Positions 42,593 through 52,381 are shown, counted from the first letter of the stretch. The stretch is DNA of 64,000 bases from Planctomycetota bacterium (GCA_027618475.1 JAQCEJ010000019.1:1-64000), one strand, 5' to 3'. Notes: a model not told the origin generated them from the letters alone. Program-made: numbers and translations.

Positions 42593-44110
42593 TCAAAACT
42601 GTTGTTCCGCCACTTCAATGGCTTTCAGAAGCCCCTGGGCCTTGGTGAGCGTCTCTTGAAATTCCGACGCCGGAACGCTGTCGGCGACAATGCCCGCACC
42701 GGCCTGAACGTACGCCGTCTGACCTTTCATCACTAACGTTCGCAGTGCGATGCAGGTATCCATGTTACCGGTGAAGTCGAGATATCCGACAGCCCCCGCG
42801 TACGGGCCGCGGCGATGCGGTTCGAGTTCGTCGATGATTTCCATCGCGCGGACTTTAGGAGCCCCCGAGACCGTCCCCGCCGGCAAACCGGCACGCAAGG
42901 CGTCGAGAGCCGTGCATTCGGGTTTGAGTTTCCCCATCACATTCGATGTAATATGCATCACGTGACTGTAGCGTTCGACGACCATGACATCGCTGAGCCG
43001 TACCGAACCGAATTGTGCCACACGGCCAACGTCATTGCGGGCCAGATCGATAAGCATCACATGTTCGGCACGTTCTTTAGGATCGGCGAGCAGTTCATCG
43101 GCCAGCGTGCGATCCTCTTCGGGAGTTTGTCCCCGTTTTCGCGTTCCCGCGAGCGGACGAATCGTTACTTCGCGATCTTCCACCCGCACCATAATCTCCG
43201 GCGAACTTCCGACGAGGTTAACGGCCGGCGTACGGACCAGAAACATGAACGGACTCGGATTAACAACCCGCAGCGCCCGATAGATGTCGAGAGCTCGCGC
43301 ACGCGTCTCCAGTTTCAAGCGTTGGCTGATGACAACCTGAAACACATCTCCCGCCGAGATATAGTCTTTGCAGCGCTCGACCGCGGTTTCGAATTCGGCT
43401 TGCGTAAAGTTCGACGTCGTCGACAATCGCGACGGTTCTTTCAACGAACCCATATCGGTCATTTGCAGGTCGGCGGTCCCCTGTTGCAGTTGCTGACACA
43501 GGTCGTCGACGTTACGGCAAGCGTTGTCGTATTCCCGTCGCAGAGCATCGCCGGTCTTGCCGCGAACGCGGGCCATCGCAATTACTAGCACGGTCTTATT
43601 GATCTGATCGAAGATCACCATGCGGTCGTATAACGCGAACGACAAGTCGGGGATCTGGCGGTCGTCCGTCGGAGGATTCGGAAGGTTTTCGGTATAGCGA
43701 ACAATATCGTAACCGGCAAAACCGACCGCCCCGCCGCAGAACCTTGGCAAACCCGGAACGGTCGCAGCCGAATAACGTTTCATGAGTTGTTCGAGTTCGT
43801 CGATCGGATCGGCCGATTCGTATCGGGTCACCGTTGCGTCTTCCGTCAGCACGATCTGGTGCCCATACGCTTCGAGCTGCAAAAACGGATTCGACCCGAG
43901 AAAGCTGTACCGGCCGATTTTTTCGCCCCCGACAACGCTTTCGAACAGAAACGAACAATCCCCCTGCTGGATCTTGCAATAAGCACTGACAGGCGTCAGC
44001 GTATCGCCCACCAGCTGCCGATACACGGGCACCAGATCGACGCCGGAGGCGAGCGATTCAAACGTCGAAACATCGGGGAAATATCGTATCATGGTCTTGG
44101 GAGAGTTCAT
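42593..44110 (-). CDS. trpE: anthranilate synthase component I
   Basis: A 505-residue chorismate-utilising enzyme making anthranilate from chorismate with glutamine-derived ammonia (first committed step of tryptophan synthesis). '[21 protein letters not shown]' corresponds to the N-terminal tryptophan-binding feedback region (LLES-like). The catalytic half has '[12 protein letters not shown]', '[46 protein letters not shown]', '[22 protein letters not shown]' and '[20 protein letters not shown]'. No trpG or other trp gene is adjacent. The ATG at 44110 ([13 protein letters not shown]) is chosen; ATG 44092 is also possible, and an in-frame extension to 44173 looks non-coding. It ends 27 bases before the sugar ABC ATPase gene. 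Confidence 0.93.
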   Translation of the reverse strand: MNSPKTMIRYFPDVSTFESLASGVDLVPVYRQLVGDTLTPVSAYCKIQQGDCSFLFESVVGGEKIGRYSFLGSNPFLQLEAYGHQIVLTEDATVTRYESADPIDELEQLMKRYSAATVPGLPRFCGGAVGFAGYDIVRYTENLPNPPTDDRQIPDLSFALYDRMVIFDQINKTVLVIAMARVRGKTGDALRREYDNACRNVDDLCQQLQQGTADLQMTDMGSLKEPSRLSTTSNFTQAEFETAVERCKDYISAGDVFQVVISQRLKLETRARALDIYRALRVVNPSPFMFLVRTPAVNLVGSSPEIMVRVEDREVTIRPLAGTRKRGQTPEEDRTLADELLADPKERAEHVMLIDLARNDVGRVAQFGSVRLSDVMVVERYSHVMHITSNVMGKLKPECTALDALRAGLPAGTVSGAPKVRAMEIIDELEPHRRGPYAGAVGYLDFTGNMDTCIALRTLVMKGQTAYVQAGAGIVADSVPASEFQETLTKAQGLLKAIEVAEQQF

Positions 44111-44539
44111 ACTGAGTAGGGGACCGTCGAATTCAATATAACACTTTGACGAAGCGGGAGCGAATGGTCTCACTCTACGCCGTCGGAAAATCTGATCGAC
44201 GTCGCCTGTCGAGACAGGTGAGAGGTTTTAGACACCTTATCGGTTCGCGAGAACCAGAAAAGTCATCTCGCAAAAATGACGTCGCATCGGGAACGAAAAC
44301 GTCTCGATTTCGGATGAGAAACTCAGGTCTGCCGACGCGCGAACAAATCGGCAATCGTTGCTATCAAGCATAATAGCCATCGATTGTTACGTCGAGAAGC
44401 CAAGAGGGGCGATCCTTGACACACCCTTGCCGACAGCTAGAATGAACCTGCCTTTTCACGGGAATTCGATGTGACATGCAATGCGTTCTGTCGAAGGTCG
44501 TTTTTCGCTCGGAAGGAACGCCGTCGAAGAGGAGGAATC
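44111..44539. other. divergent intergenic region trpE / mcsA
   Basis: About 430 bases between outward-facing genes. Short frames on both strands have no family resemblance. I see no recognisable trp attenuator, T-box or CtsR-type heptanucleotide repeat. Confidence 0.45.
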
Positions 44540-44629
44540 GTGGAAAAACCGGGTCCATCAGACGATAAAAACCGCTGGAAATTTACATTCGACGAGGTGT
44601 CGATCACGCAGAGGAATCGGCGGATATGA
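44540..44629 (+). CDS. 29-residue ORF translationally coupled to mcsA
   Basis: GTG 44540 follows a strong ribosome-binding site (GGAGGA, 44531-44536). The frame encodes 29 residues beginning MEKPGPSDDKNRWKFTFDEV, and its TGA (44627-44629) overlaps the mcsA ATG (44626) as ATGA. The peptide is polar and charged with no Cys. It could be a real small protein, a leader that loads ribosomes onto mcsA, or a coincidence. The good Shine-Dalgarno and exact overlap favour the first two. Confidence 0.5.
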   Translation: MEKPGPSDDKNRWKFTFDEVSITQRNRRI

Positions 44630-45153
44630 AAAAATGTCGGCGCTGCTCAAAACCAGCGACCTTACACATCACCGAAATCGTCAATAGCGAGGTGCAGACT
44701 CTTCATCTTTGTGAAGGATGTGCACAATCGTATTTGAGCCAGCAGGATCAACCCGATCCGGATGAGATGTCCCCCGCCGCCGCAAAACTGATCGAAGGGG
44801 CCGATCTCGACGAACTCGATCATATCGTCTGCCCCAATTGCGGCATCTCGTTTCGCGAATTTCGGAGCCAGGGTCGGTTAGGTTGCCCTCACGACTATAT
44901 CGCGTTCGAGGCCGAATTGATGCCTTTGCTCGAAAACATTCATGGTGCGACTCAGCATTGCGGCAAATGCCCCAAACGGGCTCCCGATTCGAGCCAGCGG
45001 CAATACGAGTTGATCAAACTCCGAAACGAATTGCGGTCGCTCGTCGAAGGTGAAAAATACGAAGATGCCGCCCGCCTGCGCGATCAGATTCAATCGCTCG
45101 AAGTGGAGTTGGCCGAAGATCAACCGGAAGCGAACGACAAGGACGACGACTAA
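44626..45153 (+). CDS. mcsA: McsA-like zinc-binding activator of protein arginine kinase
   Basis: A 175-residue protein with paired zinc-binding motifs (KKCRRC at 3-7, LCEGC at about 28-32, CPNC and GCPHDY at about 72-93, CGKC near 110) and a C-terminal UvrB/UvrC (UVR) coiled-coil motif ('LRNELRSLVEGEKYEDAARLRDQIQSLE', about 130-157), ending in an acidic tail. In Firmicutes McsA activates the McsB arginine kinase that marks proteins for ClpCP. It precedes mcsB by 81 bases here, the conserved order. No ctsR or clpC is in the window. Confidence 0.92.
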   Translation: MKKCRRCSKPATLHITEIVNSEVQTLHLCEGCAQSYLSQQDQPDPDEMSPAAAKLIEGADLDELDHIVCPNCGISFREFRSQGRLGCPHDYIAFEAELMPLLENIHGATQHCGKCPKRAPDSSQRQYELIKLRNELRSLVEGEKYEDAARLRDQIQSLEVELAEDQPEANDKDDD

Positions 45154-45234
45154 CCGACTTCATTCCAACCGGCAGACCGGACGAATTTCGACCAAAACGC
45201 TTTATTTGCGACCAAACATCAAGGAACGAGAAAC

Positions 45235-46305
45235 GTGGATTTGGAAACGCTCACCCATAAGAGCGGAGAGTGGCTCAAAGGTCAGGGGCCGGAATCCGAC
45301 ATTGTGATTTCGAGCCGGATTCGCCTGGCCCGCAATCTGGCGCAGTATCCGTTTCTCAGCCGGGCCGATGACCGCGTACGCGTCGAGATCGAAGAAAGCC
45401 TCGGCCAGAAACTGATCGACTTGCCGCTCAAGAAGCCCCTCTCGTATTTCAAAGTCCACACACTGGAAAACATCGACCGGCAGCTTCTCGTCGAACGTCA
45501 GCTGATCAGTCGCGAACTCTCGGATAATCACGGTTCGCGGGGCGTCGTGCTCAGCGACGAAGAAAACGTGAGCATCATGGTCAACGAAGAAGACCATCTG
45601 CGGATGCAGGTTATCCACAGCGGTCTGGCTCTCGACGAATGCTGGAACGAGATCGACCGCATCGACGACCTGATTGAATCGGAAGTGACATACGCCTTCA
45701 GCCAGCAACTGGGCTACCTGACCGCCTGCCCTACGAATGTCGGTACGGGAATTCGCGTGAGTGTCATGCTGCATCTCCCCGCTTTAGTCGTCACCAAAGA
45801 AATTCAAAAGGTGTTTCAGGCGTTGCACAAGATCAGTCTGGCGGTCCGCGGCCTGTACGGCGAAGGAAGCCAGGCAATGGGAGATTTTTACCAGATCTCC
45901 AATCAGGTGACGCTCGGCAAGACCGAAGAGCAGCTGATCCAGCAGGTGAAGGAAGTCGTGCCGCGAATCATTTTTTACGAGAGACAGGCCCGCACCGCGC
46001 TGGTTAAAGACAATCGCGAAGGCTTGCACGATCAGATTTCGCGGGCGTATGGCATCCTGAAAAATGCGCAGACCATCAGCTCGGAAGAAACAATGCACCT
46101 GCTTTCGAGCGTGCGGATGGGTATCAATCTCGGGCTCATCGACGATCTGGAAATCCCGACCGTCAACGAACTCTTCATTCACACGCAACCTGCCCATTTG
46201 CAGAAAATCAAAGGGACGCCCCTCGAAAGCGGCGAGCGCAACGTCGCCCGCGCCTCGTATCTCAGGCAACGACTCAGCGGCCGACATCCCGGCGAAGTGA
46301 ATTGA
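45235..46305 (+). CDS. mcsB: protein arginine kinase McsB
   Basis: A 356-residue phosphagen-kinase-fold enzyme that phosphorylates arginine side chains of proteins. The ATP-binding 'VISSRIRLARNL' (about 24-35), 'VSIMVNEEDHLRMQVI' (about 114-129), 'CPTNVGTGIRVSVMLHLPAL' and 'FYQISNQVTLGKTEEQLI' match McsB rather than creatine or arginine kinases. The start is GTG 45235 with AAGGAA about 10 bases upstream. It converges with the next gene 14 bases away. Arginine phosphorylation by McsAB is best known as a degradation tag in Bacillus; its role in planctomycetes is not established to my knowledge. Confidence 0.95.
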   Translation: MDLETLTHKSGEWLKGQGPESDIVISSRIRLARNLAQYPFLSRADDRVRVEIEESLGQKLIDLPLKKPLSYFKVHTLENIDRQLLVERQLISRELSDNHGSRGVVLSDEENVSIMVNEEDHLRMQVIHSGLALDECWNEIDRIDDLIESEVTYAFSQQLGYLTACPTNVGTGIRVSVMLHLPALVVTKEIQKVFQALHKISLAVRGLYGEGSQAMGDFYQISNQVTLGKTEEQLIQQVKEVVPRIIFYERQARTALVKDNREGLHDQISRAYGILKNAQTISSEETMHLLSSVRMGINLGLIDDLEIPTVNELFIHTQPAHLQKIKGTPLESGERNVARASYLRQRLSGRHPGEVN

Positions 46306-46318
46306 TCTGCCAACGTAC

Positions 46319-48280
46319 TCAATTCAATTCGACGAAAAAGTACCGATGCCTCATCCAGTCGGGACGAACGTGGCAGTGAGCCATCACATGCTGTAACGAA
46401 TACCCCCCCTGTGGATGACTCAGCGGCATCGTCAGGTAAAACAACCCCCAGTCGTCGGGGCTGGCATTCGTGATTTTCGTGATCCGTCCTTCGAGTTCGA
46501 TGTCGGTCACTTCTCCGCCGAATTGCCAGAGATCACCGTGCGTCGCCGTTTCGATCGCCAGCGTCGCGTCGAGCGTCAACGGCGGATAGTCATCGGTCAC
46601 CAGCAACATCGATTTCAATTCTTCAACGGCAAGCGACAAATCGACATCGTTAGGAATACTGGCGTAAACCGATCCTTCTTCATAACTGCTCACGCGACGA
46701 AGTTCGTTTCGCGACGCGAGCCCTCCTTGCGCATAAACCTTCTTCGTCACGATCCCCGGGCTGATGGCCTGAAGCGCATGGGGAGCGTTCATCATCAGTC
46801 TCAGCGTATTACCCATTGAATTGCCGTCGAAAATCGTCAGATCCTTCCCGGGTTCGGGAACAGCCTGATAAAACGCACTATTGACGCCTTGATAACTTGG
46901 CAACTTTGCAGCCACATAGCCATCGGCCACACGCTGTCGCCACCGCAACAGTTCGGTTGAAAACAGGTAATAATTTCCTGCGTCGGCCTGCAATTCAGGA
47001 GATTTCACCACCAGGGCATCCAACGCCGGTAATAAAGCCGATTCCACGATGGCCAGATCGGCCAAGGCACCGAACCGGGCAATCGATTGCAGGTACGCGG
47101 CGTAAACCGTCGCGGCTTGTTCCGTATTCATGCGTCCGGCATCGGCCCGAATGAGAGCCGCGATTCCTTGCAAGGCGTCCGAGATGAAATTTTCATAGTC
47201 CGATGCCAGATTGTCGGCCATGGCCAGCGCATTTTCGGCACCAATCGTCGCTGCCGTAATGTCGAGTCCGAAACAGCGATTCGCCTCGAAATAGAGATGT
47301 TGCCAACGCTCGGAAAAATGATCGAGCCATTCGGGTCCGGACATCTTCCGACTGCCGACCTGCGGGTCGCTTCCCGATGCGATCGTTGCGGTTGCTTCCT
47401 GCAATTCCTTCAGGAGTTTCTTGAAGTCGGGGCTGCTTCGCTTTTGCTCTTTTTCAAGGTCGGCCACCGCCTGTTGACGGCGATATTCCGAAAAAATCGG
47501 CTGGACTTTGGAGTTGGCGGCGTTGATGTTGCTGCAGTGCGAGTTCGAAACCGCATCGGAATAGAGTACGGCGACGCTGTACACCGAATCGTTGATATCA
47601 TCCATCAACGTTTCGGCGGCGTCGAAATTGTTTTTACGGATCAGCTGATCGACCTTCACGAGCTGCGCCTCGCCACGCCGGGCCACTTTGGCCAAAGGAG
47701 TCGTATTCGACAGTTGCTGAGCGATCTTGGGGACATTGCGATATTCGTTGAGGATCCGTTTCAGCCGTGTCGACATTAACATATGCCGGCTTCCCAGTTC
47801 CCATCCGCTTGGTTCACCGAGCAGCGACAAACGTCTCGACACGCGATCGAGATGCATAAGGGGAATGTGCGTCGTCCCCAGTTCCTCGGCGTCGATCTGC
47901 CCCAACTGATTCGACGCCATCATTTCTTCGAATTTCTTCAGCCGCTTTTCGGCTTCGATACAGACTTCTTCACCATGTTCGCGCAGCTTACTGCTGGCTC
48001 CGTCGTCTCGAACTTCCATCGCCAGCAGCGGCGATTCGGATAACGGACCGATTTCATCCGGCTTTTCGCGCTTCGACGATGAACGCCGTTTTCGGGAACC
48101 CGATTTCGACGTCGATGACGGCTTATCGTCGGCTTTCTCATCGTCCGCATCATCGGTCGACTTTGTTTGGTCGTCGGATGAAGACGATGCTTTCGTCTGT
48201 GCGATTGATGGAGTGCCGCACAGTCCGAATATCGAAAAGCACAACGCAACGGTGAGTAAGCGCCAAAGGATGTCTGTCAT
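46319..48280 (-). CDS. large secreted protein of unknown function
   Basis: A 653-residue protein: signal peptide (MTDILWRLLTVALCFSIFGLCGTPSIAQ), then a charged low-complexity Ser/Asp/Lys linker (about 30-78), then a long mostly helical region (about 80-470) with coiled-coil-like stretches ('EEVCIEAEKRLKKFEEMM', 'AVADLEKEQKRSSPDFKKLLKELQEATATI'), and a C-terminal about 150 residues that look beta-rich ('TKKVYAQGGLASRNELRRVSSYEEGSVYASIPND', 'MPLSHPQGGYSLQHVMAHCHVRPDWMRHRYFFVELN'). I recognise no family. It is probably extracytoplasmic. Confidence 0.75.
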   Translation of the reverse strand: MTDILWRLLTVALCFSIFGLCGTPSIAQTKASSSSDDQTKSTDDADDEKADDKPSSTSKSGSRKRRSSSKREKPDEIGPLSESPLLAMEVRDDGASSKLREHGEEVCIEAEKRLKKFEEMMASNQLGQIDAEELGTTHIPLMHLDRVSRRLSLLGEPSGWELGSRHMLMSTRLKRILNEYRNVPKIAQQLSNTTPLAKVARRGEAQLVKVDQLIRKNNFDAAETLMDDINDSVYSVAVLYSDAVSNSHCSNINAANSKVQPIFSEYRRQQAVADLEKEQKRSSPDFKKLLKELQEATATIASGSDPQVGSRKMSGPEWLDHFSERWQHLYFEANRCFGLDITAATIGAENALAMADNLASDYENFISDALQGIAALIRADAGRMNTEQAATVYAAYLQSIARFGALADLAIVESALLPALDALVVKSPELQADAGNYYLFSTELLRWRQRVADGYVAAKLPSYQGVNSAFYQAVPEPGKDLTIFDGNSMGNTLRLMMNAPHALQAISPGIVTKKVYAQGGLASRNELRRVSSYEEGSVYASIPNDVDLSLAVEELKSMLLVTDDYPPLTLDATLAIETATHGDLWQFGGEVTDIELEGRITKITNASPDDWGLFYLTMPLSHPQGGYSLQHVMAHCHVRPDWMRHRYFFVELN

Positions 48281-48295
48281 AGTCTCGATTCCCTG

Positions 48296-48385
48296 GAACT
48301 GGTTTTCTGACCCGCCTGATCACGGAATGTTCATCCATGATGACTCTGAAATACGCAGGGTCCAGCGGGTTATGAAACGGCTTGT
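48296..48385. repeat. GGTTTCATAACCC-type repeat, copy 1 (divergent)
   Basis: The 90-base stretch runs from GAACTGGTTTTCTGACCCG to GGGTTATGAAACGGCTTGT. It matches copies at 55967 and 59583 at both ends and partly inside; its left end is more diverged. It lies between two minus-strand genes. Confidence 0.65.
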
Positions 48386-48438
48386 AAAAGGTGTAGATAA
48401 AATCGTCGGCAAAAATTCTTCAGACGAGGGGGAACAGA

Positions 48439-49044
48439 TTATTGCAACAGACCGGTGAATCGTCCTTTGAGAGGAGCACGCTGCGTCGTCATGGTATTGA
48501 TCAATTCTCCCGAGACGATTTCTCCGGTGATCTGCTGATTTTCGACGGCGGTGATCTTCACGTCGGCCAGTTCGCCGGGAGGCGTATGCCAGGTCACACC
48601 AGAAAGAGCCCCCTCTGTATTTCCACTACGCGACGACGCGGCACCGGTTTCGTTCGCCGTCATCAGATAGACCTCTGCCTTGACGGTGGTTCCGATCAGC
48701 GATGCAGGATCGCGAGCCGAGACGTGCGCCTGCAGCATCGCCGAAGGGAGCGTTTCCTGCTGCGTATCGGGATAACTCTTCACCATGAGTACAGAGGAAC
48801 GCTCACCGCTGAACGTCAGCAGCTGCGCCTGGCAGTCGGTCGTCTTTACGGGTTTTCCGACGTTGATCTCGATGAAATACGGACTCGGAGGGGCCGCTGT
48901 AGGAGTGGTCTGGATGGGAACCGGATCTGGAACGGCGACCGTTTCGGCCTTTTCCTCGGGACAGCCGCAGATCGTCAGCACCATCAAGGCACAGCCGAGA
49001 AGAACCCGACGGGGCTCGATGGCATAATGGCAAACAGGGACCAT
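48439..49044 (-). CDS. small lipoprotein of unknown function
   Basis: A 201-residue protein with a lipoprotein signal: hydrophobic 'VLLGCALMVLTIC' with the lipobox LTIC (Cys26), followed by an acidic and Pro/Thr-rich linker (PEEKAETVAVPDPVPIQTTPTAAPPSP). The remaining 150 residues alternate strands ('LLTFSGERSSVLMVKSYPD', 'GTTVKAEVYLMTAN', 'ADVKITAVENQQITGEIVSGELI'), suggesting a beta-sandwich. ATG 49044 is chosen because GGAG lies 7 bases before it and the signal peptide begins there. The function is unknown; it is probably anchored to a membrane. Confidence 0.75.
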   Translation of the reverse strand: MVPVCHYAIEPRRVLLGCALMVLTICGCPEEKAETVAVPDPVPIQTTPTAAPPSPYFIEINVGKPVKTTDCQAQLLTFSGERSSVLMVKSYPDTQQETLPSAMLQAHVSARDPASLIGTTVKAEVYLMTANETGAASSRSGNTEGALSGVTWHTPPGELADVKITAVENQQITGEIVSGELINTMTTQRAPLKGRFTGLLQ

Positions 49045-49401
49045 GGTGAGTCTCCTACAACAGATAAGTCGACAATGACAAGGGATGAGAACGCCGTTGA
49101 TAAAAAACCGGTCTCGTAACCGCATGTGATAAGAATAAGCGGAACATGCCTTCAGATAGAAATGATACACCTGCTATTGAAACCAATTTCCCGTGGAAAT
49201 CAAGCACAAGTTATCTCTCGACGACAATTCCTCACAAACTCGACCTCGTCTGAGGATCGCCAAAACACAAGCTGAACCGGGCAGATTGCCGAAATCCCCC
49301 CAATCAACGGCTCAGATGAGGCACGATCACCATTCATGTGTGATATCGTGAATTTAACAGGAATGTGACGCGATCTTCTCGCGAACGGCGACGAACCGGC
49401 T
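49045..49401. other. intergenic, nothing recognised
   Basis: About 360 bases between two minus-strand genes; frames here are short and lack family resemblance. The promoter of the lipoprotein gene should be here but I cannot point to clear boxes. Confidence 0.4.
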
Positions 49402-50679
49402 CTATTGCTCGGAGATGCTGAACAGCGAACTCGCCGTGCGAATGAAGATCTCACCGTCGGAAAATGCAGGCGTGGCGTTGGTCGGTTCGCCGAGTTCATT
49501 GGTGGAGACCGATTCGAACTTGTCGGGGTTCGGCAAGAACACGGTTGTCGTCCCCGACTGATTGGTTGCATACAGACGTCCGCCGGCAAGCACCAGCGAT
49601 CCCCAATGGTCCCCCTCCAGGCGTTCTATCCAGACCTCTTTGCCGGTCAGCGGTTCAAGACATTCGGCGGTCCCCGGACCGGCGTTGGCGACGAACAGAA
49701 AATCGCCGACGATCACTCCCGAACCAATCCGCTGCGGCTGATTGTCGACGTTGTGCCACAAGCGATTCGATTCGGTGACATCGCCGGTCCCGCCGAGTTT
49801 GAATCCGAAGGCCGGGCCTTTGTACCCTCCCATCGCTACGCCGTATTCCCCCTTGACGATCGGCGACGCATAACACAAATCGCCACGTTCGCTTGTCATG
49901 CCGGAGACCGACCACAAGATGGCTCCGTCGTCGGGCTGATACGCAACGACGCGCGTCGGCATGCTGCAGAGAATCTGCGTCTGCCCGTCGACCTCGACAA
50001 GTATCGGCGTGCTCCACGAACCGACGAGCCGCCCGTTGGTATCGTTCGTTCCTCCCGGTTCGGGAGTTTGCCAGACGATGCTGCCATCTTCGAGGTTCAG
50101 CGAGACCATCGCCGCTTCGACGCCGGCACCGACATTGATAATCACGCGACCGTCATGCAGCACAGGTGATGTCCCGTAACCCCAGATGTGAAGCAGGTGA
50201 GGAATCTGCTGCGACCAGAGTTCGTTTCCTGCATAGTCGTAACAGAACACACCGGCATTGCCGTGATAGACGACAACCCGTTCGCCATCGGCAACGGGAG
50301 TCGACCCGGCATACGGATTCGTCTGATGCGTCACTTCTCCCTTTTCGAATTCGACGGCTTGATCCCACAACACTTCACCCGTTGCGCGGTCGCAACAGAA
50401 TAAATGCCGCTTCGATCCTTCGTCGGTGGCATACGTCACGAACACTTTTCCGTGACTGACGATCGGGCTGCCGTTGCCGTTTCCTCCGAGTGCAATTTTC
50501 CATTTCACATTTTTTTCGCCCGACCATTCGACTGGGAACTCATCATCGGTCGCTATGCCGTCGCCATGAACCCCCCGAAAGGCGGGCCAATCGGCGGCAT
50601 TAACTTGAACGGCAGTCACAAAGCACAAACAGACGCCGAACAAAACGAGAATGCGAGCGGAAGAAAGAAGTCGTGCCAT
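49402..50679 (-). CDS. secreted PQQ-type beta-propeller repeat protein (second copy)
   Basis: A 425-residue exported propeller. It has a signal peptide (MARLLSSARILVLFGVCLCFVTAVQVNA), then 'DWPAFRGVHGDGIATDDEFPVEWSGEKNVKWKIAL' and blades with 'LFCCDRATGEVLWDQAVEF', 'VFCYDYAGNELWSQQI', 'MVSLNLEDGSIVWQTP', 'VVAYQPDDGAILWSVSG' and 'CLEPLTGKEVWIERL'. The repeated Trp near each blade end is characteristic of PQQ-like repeats. As with the protein at 20499, no dehydrogenase site is visible. ATG 50679 is chosen because the signal peptide starts there. Confidence 0.88.
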   Translation of the reverse strand: MARLLSSARILVLFGVCLCFVTAVQVNAADWPAFRGVHGDGIATDDEFPVEWSGEKNVKWKIALGGNGNGSPIVSHGKVFVTYATDEGSKRHLFCCDRATGEVLWDQAVEFEKGEVTHQTNPYAGSTPVADGERVVVYHGNAGVFCYDYAGNELWSQQIPHLLHIWGYGTSPVLHDGRVIINVGAGVEAAMVSLNLEDGSIVWQTPEPGGTNDTNGRLVGSWSTPILVEVDGQTQILCSMPTRVVAYQPDDGAILWSVSGMTSERGDLCYASPIVKGEYGVAMGGYKGPAFGFKLGGTGDVTESNRLWHNVDNQPQRIGSGVIVGDFLFVANAGPGTAECLEPLTGKEVWIERLEGDHWGSLVLAGGRLYATNQSGTTTVFLPNPDKFESVSTNELGEPTNATPAFSDGEIFIRTASSLFSISEQ

Positions 50680-50815
50680 CGGTATGTTCCTCCGAGTGAG
50701 AGACGAGCAGGTCATATCAACGCTATGAATTGTAACAAACGCTATCGAAACACTCACCCACAAAGACCATTTCGTTCAGCAGAGAGGGCCTCCGTGAAAT
50801 GGTGGTCCCTCTGTT

Positions 50816-51019
50816 TTCCGGCCCAAAGGGCCAGAACTTCGTCTAGCCCGGTCCGCAGGGCCGGGGATAAGGCCACACGCAAACTCTGTTCAGGCCCAAC
50901 GGGCCGACAGACATGGACCAGGCCCTTGCGGACCTGGCTATAGAAACGGCTGGCCCTTCGGGCCGGTAGACCACCACCATCTAACGGATGCACCCAGGTG
51001 TCTGGTTGGTGCATCCGTT
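50816..51019. repeat. cluster of GGCCC-type hairpin repeats
   Basis: A series of short stems (CCGGCCCAAAGGGCC, GGCCCAACGGGCC, AGGCCCTTGCGGACCT, TGGCCCTTCGGGCC) is followed by a strong 12-bp stem AACGGATGCACC (50983-50994) with GGTGCATCCGTT (51008-51019). Together they fill the right-hand part of the 590-base gap upstream of the beta-propeller gene. No coding sequence is seen. They are of the same general style as the element at 17768. Confidence 0.6.
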
Positions 51020-51156
51020 AAATGGTAGTCCCTTCCGTTATGCCTCTTTAGCTGGCCTCACAGAGAGGCGGGATCGAGGTCGATGACTTCGGCTGAGAAG
51101 ACCTCTTATCGCTGCGCGACCGGGACACGAAGCTGTCCCGGCTACACGGCGGGTGG

Positions 51157-51232
51157 CGGGGGCGCACCGCAGGTAGCCCCCGTATCAACAGCGTTTCATG
51201 AACGGGGGCTTCCGCTGCGCGGTGCGCCCCCG
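51157..51232. repeat. nested G+C-rich palindrome
   Basis: CGGGGGCGCACCGC (51157-51170) pairs perfectly with GCGGTGCGCCCCCG (51219-51232). Inside it AGCCCCCGT (51174-51182) pairs with ACGGGGGCT (51202-51210). The result is a 14-bp plus 9-bp stacked hairpin 40 bases past the stop of the RluA-type gene. It may end that transcript, although no T-run follows. Confidence 0.7.
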
Positions 51233-51272
51233 GCACCCTGAGTGGATTAACCGACGTTCGAACATTTTCAAT

Positions 51273-52142
51273 TCACAACAGCCGAGCCAGAGCTTGCGGC
51301 AGAGGGGATTCGAACTTGAGAAGGTCTTTCGTTTGCGGGTGGTGGAATTGCAAGAAACTCGCATGCAGTGCCAGTCGGCGGGCGGGATTTGTTTGTGCCC
51401 CATATTTGCGATCGCCGACGATCGGACATTTCGCATCGGCCAGATGCACGCGGATTTGATTGCGCCGGCCAGTCTCGGGTGTCAGTTCGATCAACGCGCG
51501 GGTCGCCGATCGCTTCATCACCCGGTAATGGGTGACCGCAAGTCGTGTCCGCTCGCTGGGAGGAGCACTGTAGACCTTGAAGGGGCCACTCTCATCCAGG
51601 TGTGACCGCATCTCGCCGTGGTCAGCCGGGGGGTTTCCTTCCACGACGGCGAGGTAGCGTTTTTCGGTCTGGTGCCAATGGTCTTGCAGCGTCCGTTTCG
51701 CTTCCTCCCGCTTCGCAAACACCATCAGTCCGGACGTATCACGGTCCAACCGGTGGACGATCCACACCCGATCAGAACCAGGAGGTTCGCCTCGGCGTAC
51801 GTAGTCTGTCAGAATTGCGTAAGCCGTTTTTTCCCGTTCGGTCTCGTTGGCCATGCTCAACAGCCCCTCGGGCTTCTCGATGACGATCAACGACGGATCC
51901 TCGAATAGGACCTCCATTCCCCGTGGAAACCGGGTTTCTGCACGGACCTTACTCGCGGCGAGAATCGAAACCTGATCCCCCGCCTGCAACAGGTGCTTGG
52001 AATGCGTGATTGCCTCACCGTTGACTTGAACCGAGCCGTACTTGAGCCATTGCCGAATCTTGGTTCTTTTTACCTCTGGTCGACAGGCAAACAGAAACGC
52101 CAGCAGTTCCGCAGGATGTTCGACCGTATGAAATGCGGGCAT
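51273..52142 (-). CDS. RluA-family pseudouridine synthase
   Basis: A 289-residue RNA pseudouridine synthase. An N-terminal S4-like segment ('KIRQWLKYGSVQVNGEAITHSKHLLQAGDQVSIL', about 24-57) binds RNA. The catalytic motif is HRLDRDTSGLMVFAK, where the second Asp attacks the uridine, and the end has 'PETGRRNQIRVHLADAKCPIVGDRKYGA'. It isomerises specific uridines in rRNA or tRNA, but which ones cannot be told. ATG 52142 (MPAFHTVEHP) is preferred to an upstream in-frame start at 52205 that adds residues without family resemblance. Confidence 0.92.
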   Translation of the reverse strand: MPAFHTVEHPAELLAFLFACRPEVKRTKIRQWLKYGSVQVNGEAITHSKHLLQAGDQVSILAASKVRAETRFPRGMEVLFEDPSLIVIEKPEGLLSMANETEREKTAYAILTDYVRRGEPPGSDRVWIVHRLDRDTSGLMVFAKREEAKRTLQDHWHQTEKRYLAVVEGNPPADHGEMRSHLDESGPFKVYSAPPSERTRLAVTHYRVMKRSATRALIELTPETGRRNQIRVHLADAKCPIVGDRKYGAQTNPARRLALHASFLQFHHPQTKDLLKFESPLPQALARLL

Positions 52143-52381
52143 GACGAAATGAAGCCGTGAAATAGAATCCCGAAATGGCACGGCTGACACGACGAGCGTG
52201 ACCATCCCGGTGAGATACCATGCGGAGCTTAATCGACGCCGGTCATGCTGCCAAGCATCACATACAGACGCGAGTTAAGTTCGTCTTCAATGAACCGGTT
52301 ACGCGAAAACTTTGCTGTTATGGAGTGTCAACAGGAAGGCATGCCAAAGCATGCCCTCCAAGAACCGCCGCAGGGAATAAA

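Noticed and set aside
44111-44539. Tryptophan attenuator or T-box upstream of trpE
   Set aside because: No Trp-rich leader peptide, T-box motif or alternative terminator/antiterminator pair was found on the minus strand.
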